DNA of 64,000 bases from JBBIOU01 sp037443205 (GCA_037443205.1 JBBIOU010000001.1:195175-259174); one strand, 5' to 3'; numbered from the stretch's first letter, positions 27,451 through 37,534 are shown. Notes: a model not told the origin generated them from the letters alone. Translations and numbers: made by a program.

Positions 27451-27481
27451 TATTCCCGTTGCGTATACTGCAACGGGAATA
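27451..27481 (-). terminator. Rho-independent terminator of gldJ
   Basis: A perfect 12-bp stem, TATTCCCGTTGC (27451-27462) with GCAACGGGAATA (27470-27481), and a 7-nt loop. On the minus strand it is followed by TTTATTTTTG. It lies 24 bases beyond the gldJ stop and just ahead of the murF start. Confidence 0.85.
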
Positions 27482-27504
27482 TAATATTCAAAACAACCGG
27501 ATGT

Positions 27505-29472
27505 TTATTTCTGTTTTTTCTTTTTCTTTTTCTTACCACCTAAGCCAATGGGGCTTCCTACTCTATCCATGGCACATCTAAACCCTATGGTTGCAGTTGA
27601 TTTAGCTTCGTCTAAATGCCTGCGGGTGCCGGGATTCATCCAATATGCTCTGTCTCTCCATGAACCTCCTTTGTATACACGCGAACGATTGCTTATCAAA
27701 GTAGTAGGCGATGGTGAGTCGTCATGTCTGTTCAAATCCTGGCTGCGTTCAAATTTGCTTTGATAAGAAATATTGTCTAACCAGCGTTTATCCGTGTTCA
27801 ATTCATTGATAATTCTGGGTGATTCTTTGTGCGATTCCTTACTATAATAAATACTACTTTGCAAATCGCCATCCAAATAATCTATATTATCAGCTTTCCG
27901 GTAGTTTCTTCTGTCTAAATTTTCTTCTTCAGTAACTTCGCGCCATTTGATATTTCCCGGTGTATTGATAATAAAATCAGCCAATCTGAAACGAATGATG
28001 GGTATTATTTCTACCTGATAATTTGCATATACAGGGTCGTTTTGAACTCTTTGTTCAAAATCTGTCAATCGGGCATCAAAAACTTCACGTATCACTCTTG
28101 ATGCTTCTATTAATTGAAAATCTTCCTTAACCTGATTATGCTTAAACTTGTAGTGCTGACGAAGATTATTTTTGATAGTAATTGCACTATCAACCACATC
28201 TAAAAGTTCTGCAATTAAAACTTTTTCTATGGAATCTAAACGGTTGTATCGGGTTCTGTTTTGTTGAAATGAATCTAAATAGATTCTTATCGCATCAATA
28301 TCATATATTGCTTCGTTGTGTTTAGTGTCTATACCGCCTTCAGCATTAAGTACTTTGGTTTTAAATACATTTCCCCGGAAGGGGCGGAATTCATCAAAAT
28401 CTTCGGTTGAAAGCGGTCGGTAAACATCCATTACCCATTCGCTTACATTGCCTGCCATATTATATAAACCATAATCATTTGGCCAATATGAATACACAGG
28501 CGAAGTAATGTCGGCTGCATCATTTAGTTTACCTGCTACTCCCATGTAGTCACCGCGACCACGCACAAAATTTGCCTGCATATCTCCTTGCCATTTTGAT
28601 TCGGGGTTGCGTACCCAGTGGCCTGTCCATGGGTAAATTCTTCTTTCAACAATACGTTCTTCGTAGGTATTTCCTATTAAACCATAAGCAGCATATTCCC
28701 ACTCAGCTTCGGTTGGCAGACGATATCGGGGTAGCAAGATGCCGTCTTCCATTCGCACATCGCGCTGACCCAGTTTTTTCTTTCCTCTTTTACCGGTACC
28801 GGGATATTGAGGATTGGGATTTAAGTCGGGTAAGCGATTTTCTACTCCAACATCACCGTGATGACCGGCAAAATATTCATCGCTGGTAAAAGGATCGTTA
28901 AGTTGCGTAGCTTTCCAGTTAAGTACTCCTTCTCTGATAAGTATGTATTCATTTACCCTGTCTGTTCTCCAGGCACAAAAGTTGGTTGCTTGTATCCAAC
29001 TAACTCCTACAACCGGATAGTCTCTGTATGCCGGATGACGCAAATAATAATCTACATAAGGATCCATAAATGCAAGCTTTTCTCTCCATACCAATGTGTC
29101 GGGCAGAGCGTTTACCCATATTTGACGAAAATCGGTATATACTCTTTTTAACCAATACAAATACTCGCACCAGTTAAAGTTGGTTACTTCTGTTTCATCT
29201 ATATAAAATGACGATACAGTAACCCTGCGGGGAGCATTGTTCCAGTCATACATCACATCTTGCTCTATGCGACCCATGGTAAATGTACCGCCTTCAATTA
29301 ATACCAAACCGGGACCTGTTTCTTGTTCTTCATAGGGAACTTTTTGGTACCCACCATTTTCGGTATTGTTGTAATCCCAGCCGGTAACATTCGATGTTTC
29401 ATATTTGCATGAACTAACGAACAAAATTGCTGAAACAGCAACACTTAATTTTACTGAAATTTTCCTCCTCAT
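27505..29472 (-). CDS. gldJ: Gliding motility lipoprotein GldJ (FGE-sulfatase-modifying fold)
   Basis: Outer-membrane-associated lipoprotein of the gliding/T9SS machinery, 655 residues. It has a lipoprotein signal with lipobox VSSC (Cys at about residue 22), then GPGLVLIEGGTFTMGRIEQD and DETEVTNFNWCEYLYW. Both are characteristic of GldJ, whose core is the formylglycine-generating-enzyme (SUMF1) fold. Later blocks are RLPTEAEWEYAAYG, YGLYNMAGNVSEWV, GGSWRDRAYWMNPGTRR and IGFRCAMD. A helical insert (about residues 400-560) splits the fold, and the protein ends in a run of lysines. A strong Shine-Dalgarno AAGGAGG precedes the ATG. A PorP/SprF gene lies upstream in the same direction. In Flavobacterium, GldJ is required for gliding and stabilises GldK. 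Confidence 0.9.
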   Translation of the reverse strand: MRRKISVKLSVAVSAILFVSSCKYETSNVTGWDYNNTENGGYQKVPYEEQETGPGLVLIEGGTFTMGRIEQDVMYDWNNAPRRVTVSSFYIDETEVTNFNWCEYLYWLKRVYTDFRQIWVNALPDTLVWREKLAFMDPYVDYYLRHPAYRDYPVVGVSWIQATNFCAWRTDRVNEYILIREGVLNWKATQLNDPFTSDEYFAGHHGDVGVENRLPDLNPNPQYPGTGKRGKKKLGQRDVRMEDGILLPRYRLPTEAEWEYAAYGLIGNTYEERIVERRIYPWTGHWVRNPESKWQGDMQANFVRGRGDYMGVAGKLNDAADITSPVYSYWPNDYGLYNMAGNVSEWVMDVYRPLSTEDFDEFRPFRGNVFKTKVLNAEGGIDTKHNEAIYDIDAIRIYLDSFQQNRTRYNRLDSIEKVLIAELLDVVDSAITIKNNLRQHYKFKHNQVKEDFQLIEASRVIREVFDARLTDFEQRVQNDPVYANYQVEIIPIIRFRLADFIINTPGNIKWREVTEEENLDRRNYRKADNIDYLDGDLQSSIYYSKESHKESPRIINELNTDKRWLDNISYQSKFERSQDLNRHDDSPSPTTLISNRSRVYKGGSWRDRAYWMNPGTRRHLDEAKSTATIGFRCAMDRVGSPIGLGGKKKKKKKQK

Positions 29473-29549
29473 AAGAAATTTTCCTCCTTGTAATGTTTCA
29501 TTTATAACGTAAAGTTAAAAAATAGTTACAATAATTCGTAATTTTTTTT

Positions 29550-30539
29550 TTAAAATGATGGACAGCTAATTGTTCGGAACGTACGTTTTTTAGGTTTACA
29601 ATTAAAGTTTATCCCTAAAGAAACCTCGTGTGAACCACCCGATTGGTTAGTTAACTTTGATACAGTTACATCGTAGCTGTAGCCAATTTTAAAATTTTGT
29701 GTATTAATACCTATCAATACAATAAAAGCGTCTTTATTTCTGTACCAAACACCTCCCACCAAAGATTTGGAAATTAAATACAATCCCATATTTAATTGCT
29801 GGAATGTACCCTGATATCTATACATAATATTTGGCGAAAGTTTTGCATCGTTGGTGGTATATTTACTGTTGGATAGTGGTATAACTGCTCCTGCATGACC
29901 GGTTAATTTCATAGGCAGCGGGCTGTTGCCGGTAATCAGCGATTCATTGGGTTGTGTTAAATGATGTGCCGCAAACCCCACAAAAAAGGCATCACTAAAA
30001 CCCAAAATACCGGCCGAAAAATCAACATTACCTACGGTGCCTCCACGAGGCACATCACCGGTTTGATAAACAAAACCCCTGCGCGGGTCTATCATATCGC
30101 CAAAAGTGAGCTTGTTCCAGTCTAATGATTTTTGAAAATACGTAGCTTGTACCCCTGCCCTGATAGAAAATGTGCGGGAAACTTTTAATTGATATGAATA
30201 TATGGCACTCACATTGGTAGTATTTAAGGTAGCCATACCCGCACGGTCGTTGGTTACCAATAAACCTAAACCTCCATAAATAGATTCAACATGCTGGTCG
30301 TACGAAACACTGGTGGTAACAAATGTTCCCGAAAGTGCAGGCCATTGGTTTCGGTAATTCATGGCTACTCTCGGACAACGTGCCGTACCGGCAAATGCCG
30401 GATTTAAATATAAAGGATTGGCATAAAATTGGGTAAACTCCGGATCTTGTGCCTTTAACGTTGTTGTTGGAATCATCATCACTACAGACATCAATGCAAC
30501 TTTAAAGGGTATACAAGCAGATAGTAAAACTTTTCTCAT
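29550..30539 (-). CDS. PorP/SprF family T9SS outer-membrane protein, copy 1
   Basis: A 329-residue outer-membrane protein with an N-terminal signal and mature start QDPEFTQFYANPLYLNPAFAGT, the hallmark of PorP/SprF. The rest is barrel-like, with repeated aromatic strands. SprF works with SprB-type adhesins for their export or display, and PorP is part of the T9SS. The protein is closely related to the second copy at 43163-44143, with only scattered substitutions over most of the chain. It is followed at 77 bases by gldJ in the same direction, so the two may form one unit. The divergent porU gene starts 146 bases away. Confidence 0.92.
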   Translation of the reverse strand: MRKVLLSACIPFKVALMSVVMMIPTTTLKAQDPEFTQFYANPLYLNPAFAGTARCPRVAMNYRNQWPALSGTFVTTSVSYDQHVESIYGGLGLLVTNDRAGMATLNTTNVSAIYSYQLKVSRTFSIRAGVQATYFQKSLDWNKLTFGDMIDPRRGFVYQTGDVPRGGTVGNVDFSAGILGFSDAFFVGFAAHHLTQPNESLITGNSPLPMKLTGHAGAVIPLSNSKYTTNDAKLSPNIMYRYQGTFQQLNMGLYLISKSLVGGVWYRNKDAFIVLIGINTQNFKIGYSYDVTVSKLTNQSGGSHEVSLGINFNCKPKKRTFRTISCPSF

Positions 30540-30685
30540 AGATTTTTGTTGCCGGTTTTAAATGCCAATATTACGAATTTTTTTTAACATAGTTGCAAAC
30601 ATATCTTCAAAACACAATAATATTTATACTTTTACGTTGAATATAAAACATCTTTTTTATATTAACAATTAACAATACGCTGTAA

Positions 30686-33600
30686 ATGAATAAATTAACA
30701 TACAAGTCATTGCTTATCATATATATTTTGGTATTCTTTGCTTCTATTTGTAAATCGCAGATAATCAATACATATAACCTAAATTGGAAAAATACGCTAC
30801 TGGAACATTATATTGATGAAAATTACCGTTTAAAATCTTTAGCTTTTGATGGGGCGCAATACAGTTTTGAACAAAAATTAATGCCTTACTTTTTCACAAC
30901 CATAGAAAATATACCCAATTCCGATAAATTTCAGGTAATAATCCAAAATGCACAGTTTACTGAATTAGAAAATGAATTTACTGATTTGATAAACCCGGAT
31001 ATTCTTTCAGAAGAAATTAACATTATTCACGGAGTATCTTTTGAAAGATTTAAACCGGCTATAAGTGTTAAGTTTTTCCCATTTATCAAAACATCTACCG
31101 GTACGATTAAAAAATTAAGCTCTTTTGATTTAGTAATACAAAACACGGGTTCTTCGGTAAATTTTGCCTCATTAAAATCAAGCCGTTCTTATACCACATC
31201 CTCTGTCTTGGCTCCCGGCAGTGGCGACTGGTATAAAATTGCCATTGTAAGAAACGGTATTTATAAACTGGATTATCAACAGTTAAAAAACCTGGGGATT
31301 GATATGGATAATATTACCCCTGACATGTTGAACATATACGGCAATGCTTTCGGGCAATTACCGGATGAAAATTATAAATATCGGCCCGATGATTTAATTA
31401 AAAACTCTATTTACATTGCTGGCGATACTGATGGAGTTTTTAATCAAAACGATTACTTACTTTTTTACGCCAAAGGGCCCGACAAGTGGGAACCCAATGC
31501 TACCTTAACCGAATTTACCCATCAAAAAAACATCTATTCAGATACAGCCTATTATTTTTTAAATATAAATACTGCAAACCCTCAACCTAAAAGAATATTA
31601 TCCATCAACTCAACCGGATTAAACGCCACACATTTTGTAACTACTTTTAACGATTATGCTTTTATTGAACCCGATATATATAACTTTATAAAATCGGGGC
31701 GAGAGTGGTATGGTGATTTGTACGATTTTATTACCAAGCAAACTTATACCTTTGGATTTGCCAACATTGACCCCACCACACCGGTAAAAATTCGTGCAGA
31801 ATTTGCTGCTCGCACCCCCGGAAGTACCAGTAGCAACTTTAACATCAAACACCTGGAAAGCGGCACCAACGCCACGGTTACTATTCCCGGTGTTGGAACC
31901 GGAGCATACGTACCAGCCGCCAAAATTGCCGGCACTAACTTTCAATGCAACGCAAGCAATCCTGAAATAAAGCTCGAAGTAAATTTTAATAAAGGCACCT
32001 CCTCTGCCCAAGGTTGGCTAAATTATATCAGGGTTAATGCCCGCAGACAATTAATTGTTAATTCGGGTACAAGCGAATTCAGAGACCTTAACTCGGTTGG
32101 AGCAGGCAATGTTTCTGAATTTATACTTACATCAAACAACCCCAACATGGAGATTTGGGAAATTACTTCGGCTACCGATGCACAAAAAATAAATACCAAT
32201 TTTACCGGAAACTCATACACATTCAGACTTCAAACAGACAGTTTAAGAGAATTTATCGTTTTTAATCATTCTAACGCTTTAAATCCGCAGCGAATAGAAA
32301 AAATTCAAAACCAGGACTTACATGCATTGCCTTATGCCGACCTGATTATTGTCAGTCATCCTCAATTTATAAGCGAAGCGAATCGTTTGGCTCAACTGCA
32401 TTCCTCCGAGGGAATGAGCGTTCATGTAGTAGATATAAATCATGTTTACAATGAGTTTTCATCAGGCATGAAAGATGCCTGTGCCATCAGACATTTTTTA
32501 AGAATGTTTTATTATCGTGCAGGCGGTGATGCAAATTTGTTACCTAAACACTTATTACTGATGGGAGATGGTTCTTACGATAATAAATACCGCATACCGG
32601 GTAATACCGGCTTCATTCCTACCTATCAATCCACTAATTCAACAGAAATCACAGTTTCATATACCAGCGATGATTACTTTGTTTTACTGGATGATAACGA
32701 AAGTATGAATGATGCTGACAGGCTCGATATGGGAGTTGGAAGAATTGTATGCAAAAACCCGGGAGAAGCCAAAAATGTGGTAGATAAAATAATTCGTTAC
32801 TCTACAGGTACAGGTAATCTACAAACCTCCTACCAATGCTGTAATCAAAATGAAGATTATTCCCTTGGCGATTGGAGAAACTGGTATTGCTTTGTAGCTG
32901 ATGACCAGGATTGGAACGCATACATTTCGGCCTGCGAACGATTTGCTGATTCTTTAAAACAATGGCATCCTGCCATCAATATTGATAAAATTTATCTGGA
33001 TGCCTACAAACAAATCTCAACCCCCGGAGGGCAACGCTACCCTGATGTTGAAGAAGCCATAAAACAACGCGTGGAAAACGGTTCCCTGGTGATAAACTAT
33101 ATCGGTCATGGCGGTGAAATAGGCTGGGCACATGAAAGAATACTAAATATATCAACTATTAATAATTGGACTAACGGCTCTAAACTACCTTTGTTTATGA
33201 CGGCAACCTGTGAATTTTCAAGGTTTGATGATCCTTTAAGAACTTCGGCAGGTGAACTTGTATTGCTTAATGCCCAAGGTGGAGGCATCGCCCTGTTTAC
33301 CACCACTCGCCTGGTTTATTCAGGACCCAATGAACAACTTAATGAACGATTTAACCAATTTGTATTGCAAAGACCCAACAATCAGCCTTATACCTTTGGA
33401 GAAATATTTATGCGCTCCAAAAACCTTGCACTAAATGCAAATACCAGAAATTTTACTTTACTGGGGGACCCCGCTGTAAAAATAAAAATACCCGAATACC
33501 ATGTTATTACCGATTCTTTAAACGGCATTTCCATCTTATCTAATACCGATACCTTAAAGGCCCTTAGTTTAATTACCATTAAAGGACATATAAACGACCA

Positions 33601-34588
33601 TAACGGACAAAAAATGACCAATTTCAACGGGATAGTTTACCCTACTGTTTTTGATAAAGAAATAACCTTAACCACCTTAGGCAATGATGCCAATATTTCT
33701 CCACCCTCTATACCTTTTGCATTCGATTTGCAAAAAAACATCATTTTCAGAGGAAAAGCTACTGTTACAAATGGCGACTTTAGCTTTAGTTTTTTAGTAC
33801 CCAAAGACATCAATTACCAATTTGGTCCGGGTAAAATAAGTTATTATGCTCATGACGGCTCCACGGATGCCGGAGGTTTTAATAAAACCATCATCGTAGG
33901 AGGCATAAACCCCAATGCCCCACAGGATAACCAAGGCCCTGAAATAAAATTATATTTAAACGATGATAAATTTGTTTTTGGCGGTACCACCGATGAAAAC
34001 CCTAAAATTTATGCGCGATTAGCCGATAACAGCGGAATAAACACAGTTGGTACAGGCATCGGGCACGACATTACTGCTGTATTAGACAATAACACGGCCA
34101 ATCCCATAAAACTAAACGAATTTTATGAGGCGGATGTAAATACCTTTCAGTCCGGAAGAGTTGTATATCCGCTAAGTAATTTAAGTGAAGGCACGCATAC
34201 ACTAAAATTAAAAGCCTGGGATGTTTATAACAATTCTAATGATGCCTACACAGAATTCGTTGTGGCCCCTACAGCCGAGCTTGCCCTGCGCCACGTGTTA
34301 AATTACCCCAATCCCTTTACCACCCGTACCCAATTTTGGTTAGAACATAATCAAAACTGCAGCCAATTACAAGTGCTGATACAAGTTATGACCATTACCG
34401 GTAAAATTGTAAAAAGCATACAACAAACCGTCAGAACCGAAGGAAACCGAATAGAACCAATTGAATGGGATGGCCGTGATGATTTTGGCGATAAATTAGC
34501 CAGAGGCACCTATATATACAGAGTAAAAATTCAAACCCCCGATCAAAAATACGCTGAAAAAATAGAAAAACTGGTAATTCTAAATTAA
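30686..34588 (+). CDS. porU: T9SS sortase PorU (C25 gingipain-type peptidase)
   Basis: Cell-surface sortase that removes the C-terminal sorting domain of T9SS cargo and attaches the protein to anionic lipopolysaccharide. The 1300 residues include a signal peptide (LLIIYILVFFASICKS), an N-terminal beta domain, and the C25 peptidase domain starting near residue 550 (LPYADLIIVSHPQFISEANRL). The catalytic pair is His808 in YIGHGGEIGWAHER and Cys842 in TATCEFSRFDDP. The C-terminal part ends in a FlgD-like/sorting-like module (LNYPNPFTTRTQFWLEHN ... RGTYIYRVKI). It is next to porV, its known partner in the attachment complex. Confidence 0.94.
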   Translation: MNKLTYKSLLIIYILVFFASICKSQIINTYNLNWKNTLLEHYIDENYRLKSLAFDGAQYSFEQKLMPYFFTTIENIPNSDKFQVIIQNAQFTELENEFTDLINPDILSEEINIIHGVSFERFKPAISVKFFPFIKTSTGTIKKLSSFDLVIQNTGSSVNFASLKSSRSYTTSSVLAPGSGDWYKIAIVRNGIYKLDYQQLKNLGIDMDNITPDMLNIYGNAFGQLPDENYKYRPDDLIKNSIYIAGDTDGVFNQNDYLLFYAKGPDKWEPNATLTEFTHQKNIYSDTAYYFLNINTANPQPKRILSINSTGLNATHFVTTFNDYAFIEPDIYNFIKSGREWYGDLYDFITKQTYTFGFANIDPTTPVKIRAEFAARTPGSTSSNFNIKHLESGTNATVTIPGVGTGAYVPAAKIAGTNFQCNASNPEIKLEVNFNKGTSSAQGWLNYIRVNARRQLIVNSGTSEFRDLNSVGAGNVSEFILTSNNPNMEIWEITSATDAQKINTNFTGNSYTFRLQTDSLREFIVFNHSNALNPQRIEKIQNQDLHALPYADLIIVSHPQFISEANRLAQLHSSEGMSVHVVDINHVYNEFSSGMKDACAIRHFLRMFYYRAGGDANLLPKHLLLMGDGSYDNKYRIPGNTGFIPTYQSTNSTEITVSYTSDDYFVLLDDNESMNDADRLDMGVGRIVCKNPGEAKNVVDKIIRYSTGTGNLQTSYQCCNQNEDYSLGDWRNWYCFVADDQDWNAYISACERFADSLKQWHPAINIDKIYLDAYKQISTPGGQRYPDVEEAIKQRVENGSLVINYIGHGGEIGWAHERILNISTINNWTNGSKLPLFMTATCEFSRFDDPLRTSAGELVLLNAQGGGIALFTTTRLVYSGPNEQLNERFNQFVLQRPNNQPYTFGEIFMRSKNLALNANTRNFTLLGDPAVKIKIPEYHVITDSLNGISILSNTDTLKALSLITIKGHINDHNGQKMTNFNGIVYPTVFDKEITLTTLGNDANISPPSIPFAFDLQKNIIFRGKATVTNGDFSFSFLVPKDINYQFGPGKISYYAHDGSTDAGGFNKTIIVGGINPNAPQDNQGPEIKLYLNDDKFVFGGTTDENPKIYARLADNSGINTVGTGIGHDITAVLDNNTANPIKLNEFYEADVNTFQSGRVVYPLSNLSEGTHTLKLKAWDVYNNSNDAYTEFVVAPTAELALRHVLNYPNPFTTRTQFWLEHNQNCSQLQVLIQVMTITGKIVKSIQQTVRTEGNRIEPIEWDGRDDFGDKLARGTYIYRVKIQTPDQKYAEKIEKLVILN

Positions 34589-34658
34589 ACCCAAAATTGT
34601 TATCAGCCATCGAATTTTTCATAGGCCGGTGCAAGCGCGTATGTAAGCGGGCAGTATT

Positions 34659-34757
34659 TGGGTTAACCCTGTTTTAGATTTTGTTAGAATTTCTTACCTT
34701 TAAAATAAAAAATAGTACAAGAAATACTTTACAAAATCATAGACACTCTGCTTGCCG
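34659..34757 (+). repeat. Palindromic intergenic repeat, copy 2 (family I)
   Basis: Aligns along its length with the reverse complement of 19394-19491. The inverted arms AGATTTTGTTAGAATTTCTT (34676-34695) and AAGAAATACTTTACAAAATC (34719-34738) pair with a few mismatches. It lies between porU and porV, where it could affect readthrough. No coding potential is seen. Confidence 0.7.
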
Positions 34758-34823
34758 GGAAAAAGGTCTAATAACTTTTTTGGGTTAAAGCTGTTATTTA
34801 ACAATAAAAACGATAAATTTCCG

Positions 34824-34831
34824 TATATTTG
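34824..34831 (+). promoter_or_regulatory. Putative -7 element upstream of porV
   Basis: TATATTTG matches TAnnTTTG exactly and lies 27 bases before the porV ATG. No convincing -33 TTG was found at the expected distance, so the call rests on one motif. Confidence 0.35.
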
Positions 34832-34857
34832 TAGCTACAACACCTTTTAACCACTGT

Positions 34858-36084
34858 ATGAAAAAAATTATCATCCTTATTAGCTTGTTGATGCTATTTA
34901 ATAGCTTAGTATATTCGCAAACAACCAGCCGGGAGGAATTTCAATTAAACACTATCACCACAGCCGTACCCTTTTTATTAATTGGTCCTGATTCGCGGGC
35001 AGGAGGGATGGGAGATGTAGGTGTTGCTACCTCAGCCGATGTTAATTCCATGCACTGGAACCCCGCAAAATATGCTTTTGCCAAAAAAGAAATGGAATTT
35101 TCCATGAGTTATTCGCCCTGGCTACGACAACTGGTTAACGATATTAAGCTTGCCTATCTGAGTGCTTATAAACGCATTGATAAAATGAGCACAGCCGCAT
35201 TTGCCCTACGCTACTTTTCCTTAGGTAAAATAACCTTTACTGATATTACCGGAGCTACTATCAGAGATTTTACCCCCAACGAATTTTCGATAGATGGGGC
35301 TTATGCACGTAAATTAAGCAACAAACTCTCTGCATCTATGTCGGCCAGATACATATACTCCAATCTAACGGGCGGATTAACCGTATTGGGTGCTGATACC
35401 AAACCCGGCCAATCAATGGCAGTAGATGTTTCTATGTTTTACAATAACGAAGACATTAGGTTAGGCGAAATGAAAGCACAATATGCCGCAGGATTTAACA
35501 TCTCTAACATCGGTGCTAAAATGGCTTATTCTAATGCTGCACGCAGAGATTTTTTACCCTGCAACTTACGCCTGGGCAACGCCCTTACTTTAGTACCCGA
35601 TGAACACAATAAAGTTACCATTGCTTTAGATTTTAACAAATTGCTTGTACCTACTCCACCACAATATGACAATAATGGAGATATTTTCAGCGGGCAAAAT
35701 CCCGACAAAGGTGTAGCCTCAGCTATTTTTAGTTCTTTTTATGATGCTCCCGGTCAGGTAATCAGAAATAACCAGGGAGAGCCCGTTGAAGTTGTTAAAG
35801 GCTCAAGATTTAAAGAAGAATTACGCGAAATAAACATTGGGGCGGGTACCGAATGGATTTACGACAATCAGTTTGCTGCCCGATTTGGTTATTTTCATGA
35901 ACACCCCACTAAAGGAAACCGCAAATACTTTACTTTTGGCATAGGTTTAAAATACAAAGTATTTGGCTTAGACATTTCATACCTGGCTTCGGTTACCCGA
36001 AACAATCCCTTGGCTCGTACGCTTCGATTTACATTAAGTTTTGCCTTTGATAAAGCCAAATCCGAAAAACCATCTGAAAATTAA
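34858..36084 (+). CDS. porV: T9SS outer-membrane channel-associated protein PorV
   Basis: Outer-membrane 14-strand-type barrel protein (also called LptO) that shuttles T9SS cargo from the SprA translocon to the PorU attachment complex. The 408 residues begin with a signal peptide (ILISLLMLFNSLVYS), then TITTAVPFLLIGPDSRAGGMGDVGVATSADVNSMHWNPAK, a very characteristic PorV block, and end in barrel strands (LARTLRFTLSFAFD). It directly follows porU on the same strand. The stop overlaps the ispF start as TAATG, so metabolic genes may share its transcript. Confidence 0.94.
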   Translation: MKKIIILISLLMLFNSLVYSQTTSREEFQLNTITTAVPFLLIGPDSRAGGMGDVGVATSADVNSMHWNPAKYAFAKKEMEFSMSYSPWLRQLVNDIKLAYLSAYKRIDKMSTAAFALRYFSLGKITFTDITGATIRDFTPNEFSIDGAYARKLSNKLSASMSARYIYSNLTGGLTVLGADTKPGQSMAVDVSMFYNNEDIRLGEMKAQYAAGFNISNIGAKMAYSNAARRDFLPCNLRLGNALTLVPDEHNKVTIALDFNKLLVPTPPQYDNNGDIFSGQNPDKGVASAIFSSFYDAPGQVIRNNQGEPVEVVKGSRFKEELREINIGAGTEWIYDNQFAARFGYFHEHPTKGNRKYFTFGIGLKYKVFGLDISYLASVTRNNPLARTLRFTLSFAFDKAKSEKPSEN

Positions 36085-36557
36085 TGAGAATAGGCTTTGG
36101 TTTTGATGTACACCGCTTAGAAGAAGGATATGATTTATGGCTGGGCGGCATTAAAATACCTCATCAAAAAGGTGCAGTTGGTCATTCGGATGCCGATGTG
36201 CTTTTGCATGCTATTTGCGATGCCATGCTGGGTGCTTTAGCCTTACATGATATCGGACACCATTTTCCGGATACAAGCGCTCAATTCAAAGGCATTGACA
36301 GCAAAATTTTATTGCAAAAAACTTTTTCACTAATCATAGAAAAAGGATATACAATTGGCAATATTGATTGCACTGTTTGCTTAGAAAAACCTAAAATTAA
36401 ACCTTACACTGATGCCATGCGAAAATGCATAGCAGAAATATTACAAACCGGGATTGAAAACATTTCAATCAAAGCTACCACCAACGAAAAACTGGGCTAT
36501 ATTGGCGCTGAAGCCGGTATTCAGGCATATGCAGTTGTACTTTTAATAAAATCCTGA
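36084..36557 (+). CDS. ispF: 2-C-methyl-D-erythritol 2,4-cyclodiphosphate synthase
   Basis: Enzyme of the MEP isoprenoid pathway that cyclises CDP-ME 2-phosphate. The 157 residues are the normal length. Metal-binding and active-site motifs are seen: GFGFDVHRLEEG, GHSDADVLLHAICDAMLGAL, DIGHHFPD and KATTNEKLGYIGAEAGIQA. It is translationally coupled to porV (TAATG overlap) and followed by hemB after 2 nt. Confidence 0.96.
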   Translation: MRIGFGFDVHRLEEGYDLWLGGIKIPHQKGAVGHSDADVLLHAICDAMLGALALHDIGHHFPDTSAQFKGIDSKILLQKTFSLIIEKGYTIGNIDCTVCLEKPKIKPYTDAMRKCIAEILQTGIENISIKATTNEKLGYIGAEAGIQAYAVVLLIKS

Positions 36558-36559
36558 TC

Positions 36560-37534
36560 ATGCAACACAATCGTCCGCGTAGAAACCGAAAAAATGAAAC
36601 AATTAGAAACATGGTGCAAGAAACCCGGCTACCCGTTTCTAATTTAGTATATCCTTTATTTATTGTTGATGGTAAAAAAATAAAACAAGAAATAAAGTCG
36701 TTACCGGGCAATTATCGCTGGAGTTTAGATTTACTGATTAAAGAAATAGAATCATGCATTAAACTGGGTTTAAAATCATTTATCCTGTTCCCGGGAATTG
36801 ATCAAAAACTAAAAGATAAAACAGCAAGCTATAGTTACAACGAAAAAAACTTTTACTTACACGCTATCATCGAAATAAAAAAACGTTTTGATGAAATTTG
36901 TCTTATTAGTGATGTAGCCATGGATCCATATAGCAGCGATGGGCATGACGGATTAGTAAAAAACGGAAAAATATTAAATGACGAAACCCTGCCCATATTA
37001 GCTAAAATGGCTATTGCGCAGGCGCAGGCTGGTGTTGATATTATTGGCCCTTCGGACATGATGGATGGAAGAATAGGATATATTCGTAATGCATTAGACC
37101 AAAAAGGTTATACCGAAGTAAGCATTATGAGTTATACCGCAAAATATGCCAGTGCTTTTTATGGTCCGTTTAGAGATGCTTTGGATAGCGCTCCTAAAAA
37201 AGGAGATAAAAAAACCTATCAGATGAACCCGGCCAACAAAATTGAAGCCTTACGCGAAGCCGAATTAGATACGCAGGAAGGAGCCGACTTTTTGATGGTA
37301 AAACCTGCTTTGCATTATTTAGATGTAATACAAATCATAAAAAATAGCACCCATTTACCGGTTGCCGCATACCATGTAAGTGGCGAATGTGCCATGCTCT
37401 CTGCAGCCTGTAAAAACGGTTGGTTAGATTACAAAAAAGCCATGCCCGAAACATTGTTGTCTATAAAACGTGCCGGTGCCGATATTATTTTAACTTATTT
37501 TGCTAAAGATTATGCTGCGCTTAAAATAAGTTAA
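36560..37534 (+). CDS. hemB: Porphobilinogen synthase (delta-aminolevulinic acid dehydratase)
   Basis: Condenses two 5-aminolevulinate molecules into porphobilinogen in tetrapyrrole synthesis. The 324 residues match the family length. Conserved segments include RPRRNRKNETIRNMVQET, DVAMDPYSSDGHDGLV in the metal site region, MSYTAKYASAFYGPFRDA with the first Schiff-base lysine, and FLMVKPALHYLDVI with the second, then YHVSGEC. The Cys-rich zinc triad of some family members is replaced by Asp-type residues in the DPYSSDGHDG segment, so a magnesium-dependent form is likely. It is the last gene of the porU-porV-ispF-hemB run. Confidence 0.95.
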   Translation: MQHNRPRRNRKNETIRNMVQETRLPVSNLVYPLFIVDGKKIKQEIKSLPGNYRWSLDLLIKEIESCIKLGLKSFILFPGIDQKLKDKTASYSYNEKNFYLHAIIEIKKRFDEICLISDVAMDPYSSDGHDGLVKNGKILNDETLPILAKMAIAQAQAGVDIIGPSDMMDGRIGYIRNALDQKGYTEVSIMSYTAKYASAFYGPFRDALDSAPKKGDKKTYQMNPANKIEALREAELDTQEGADFLMVKPALHYLDVIQIIKNSTHLPVAAYHVSGECAMLSAACKNGWLDYKKAMPETLLSIKRAGADIILTYFAKDYAALKIS

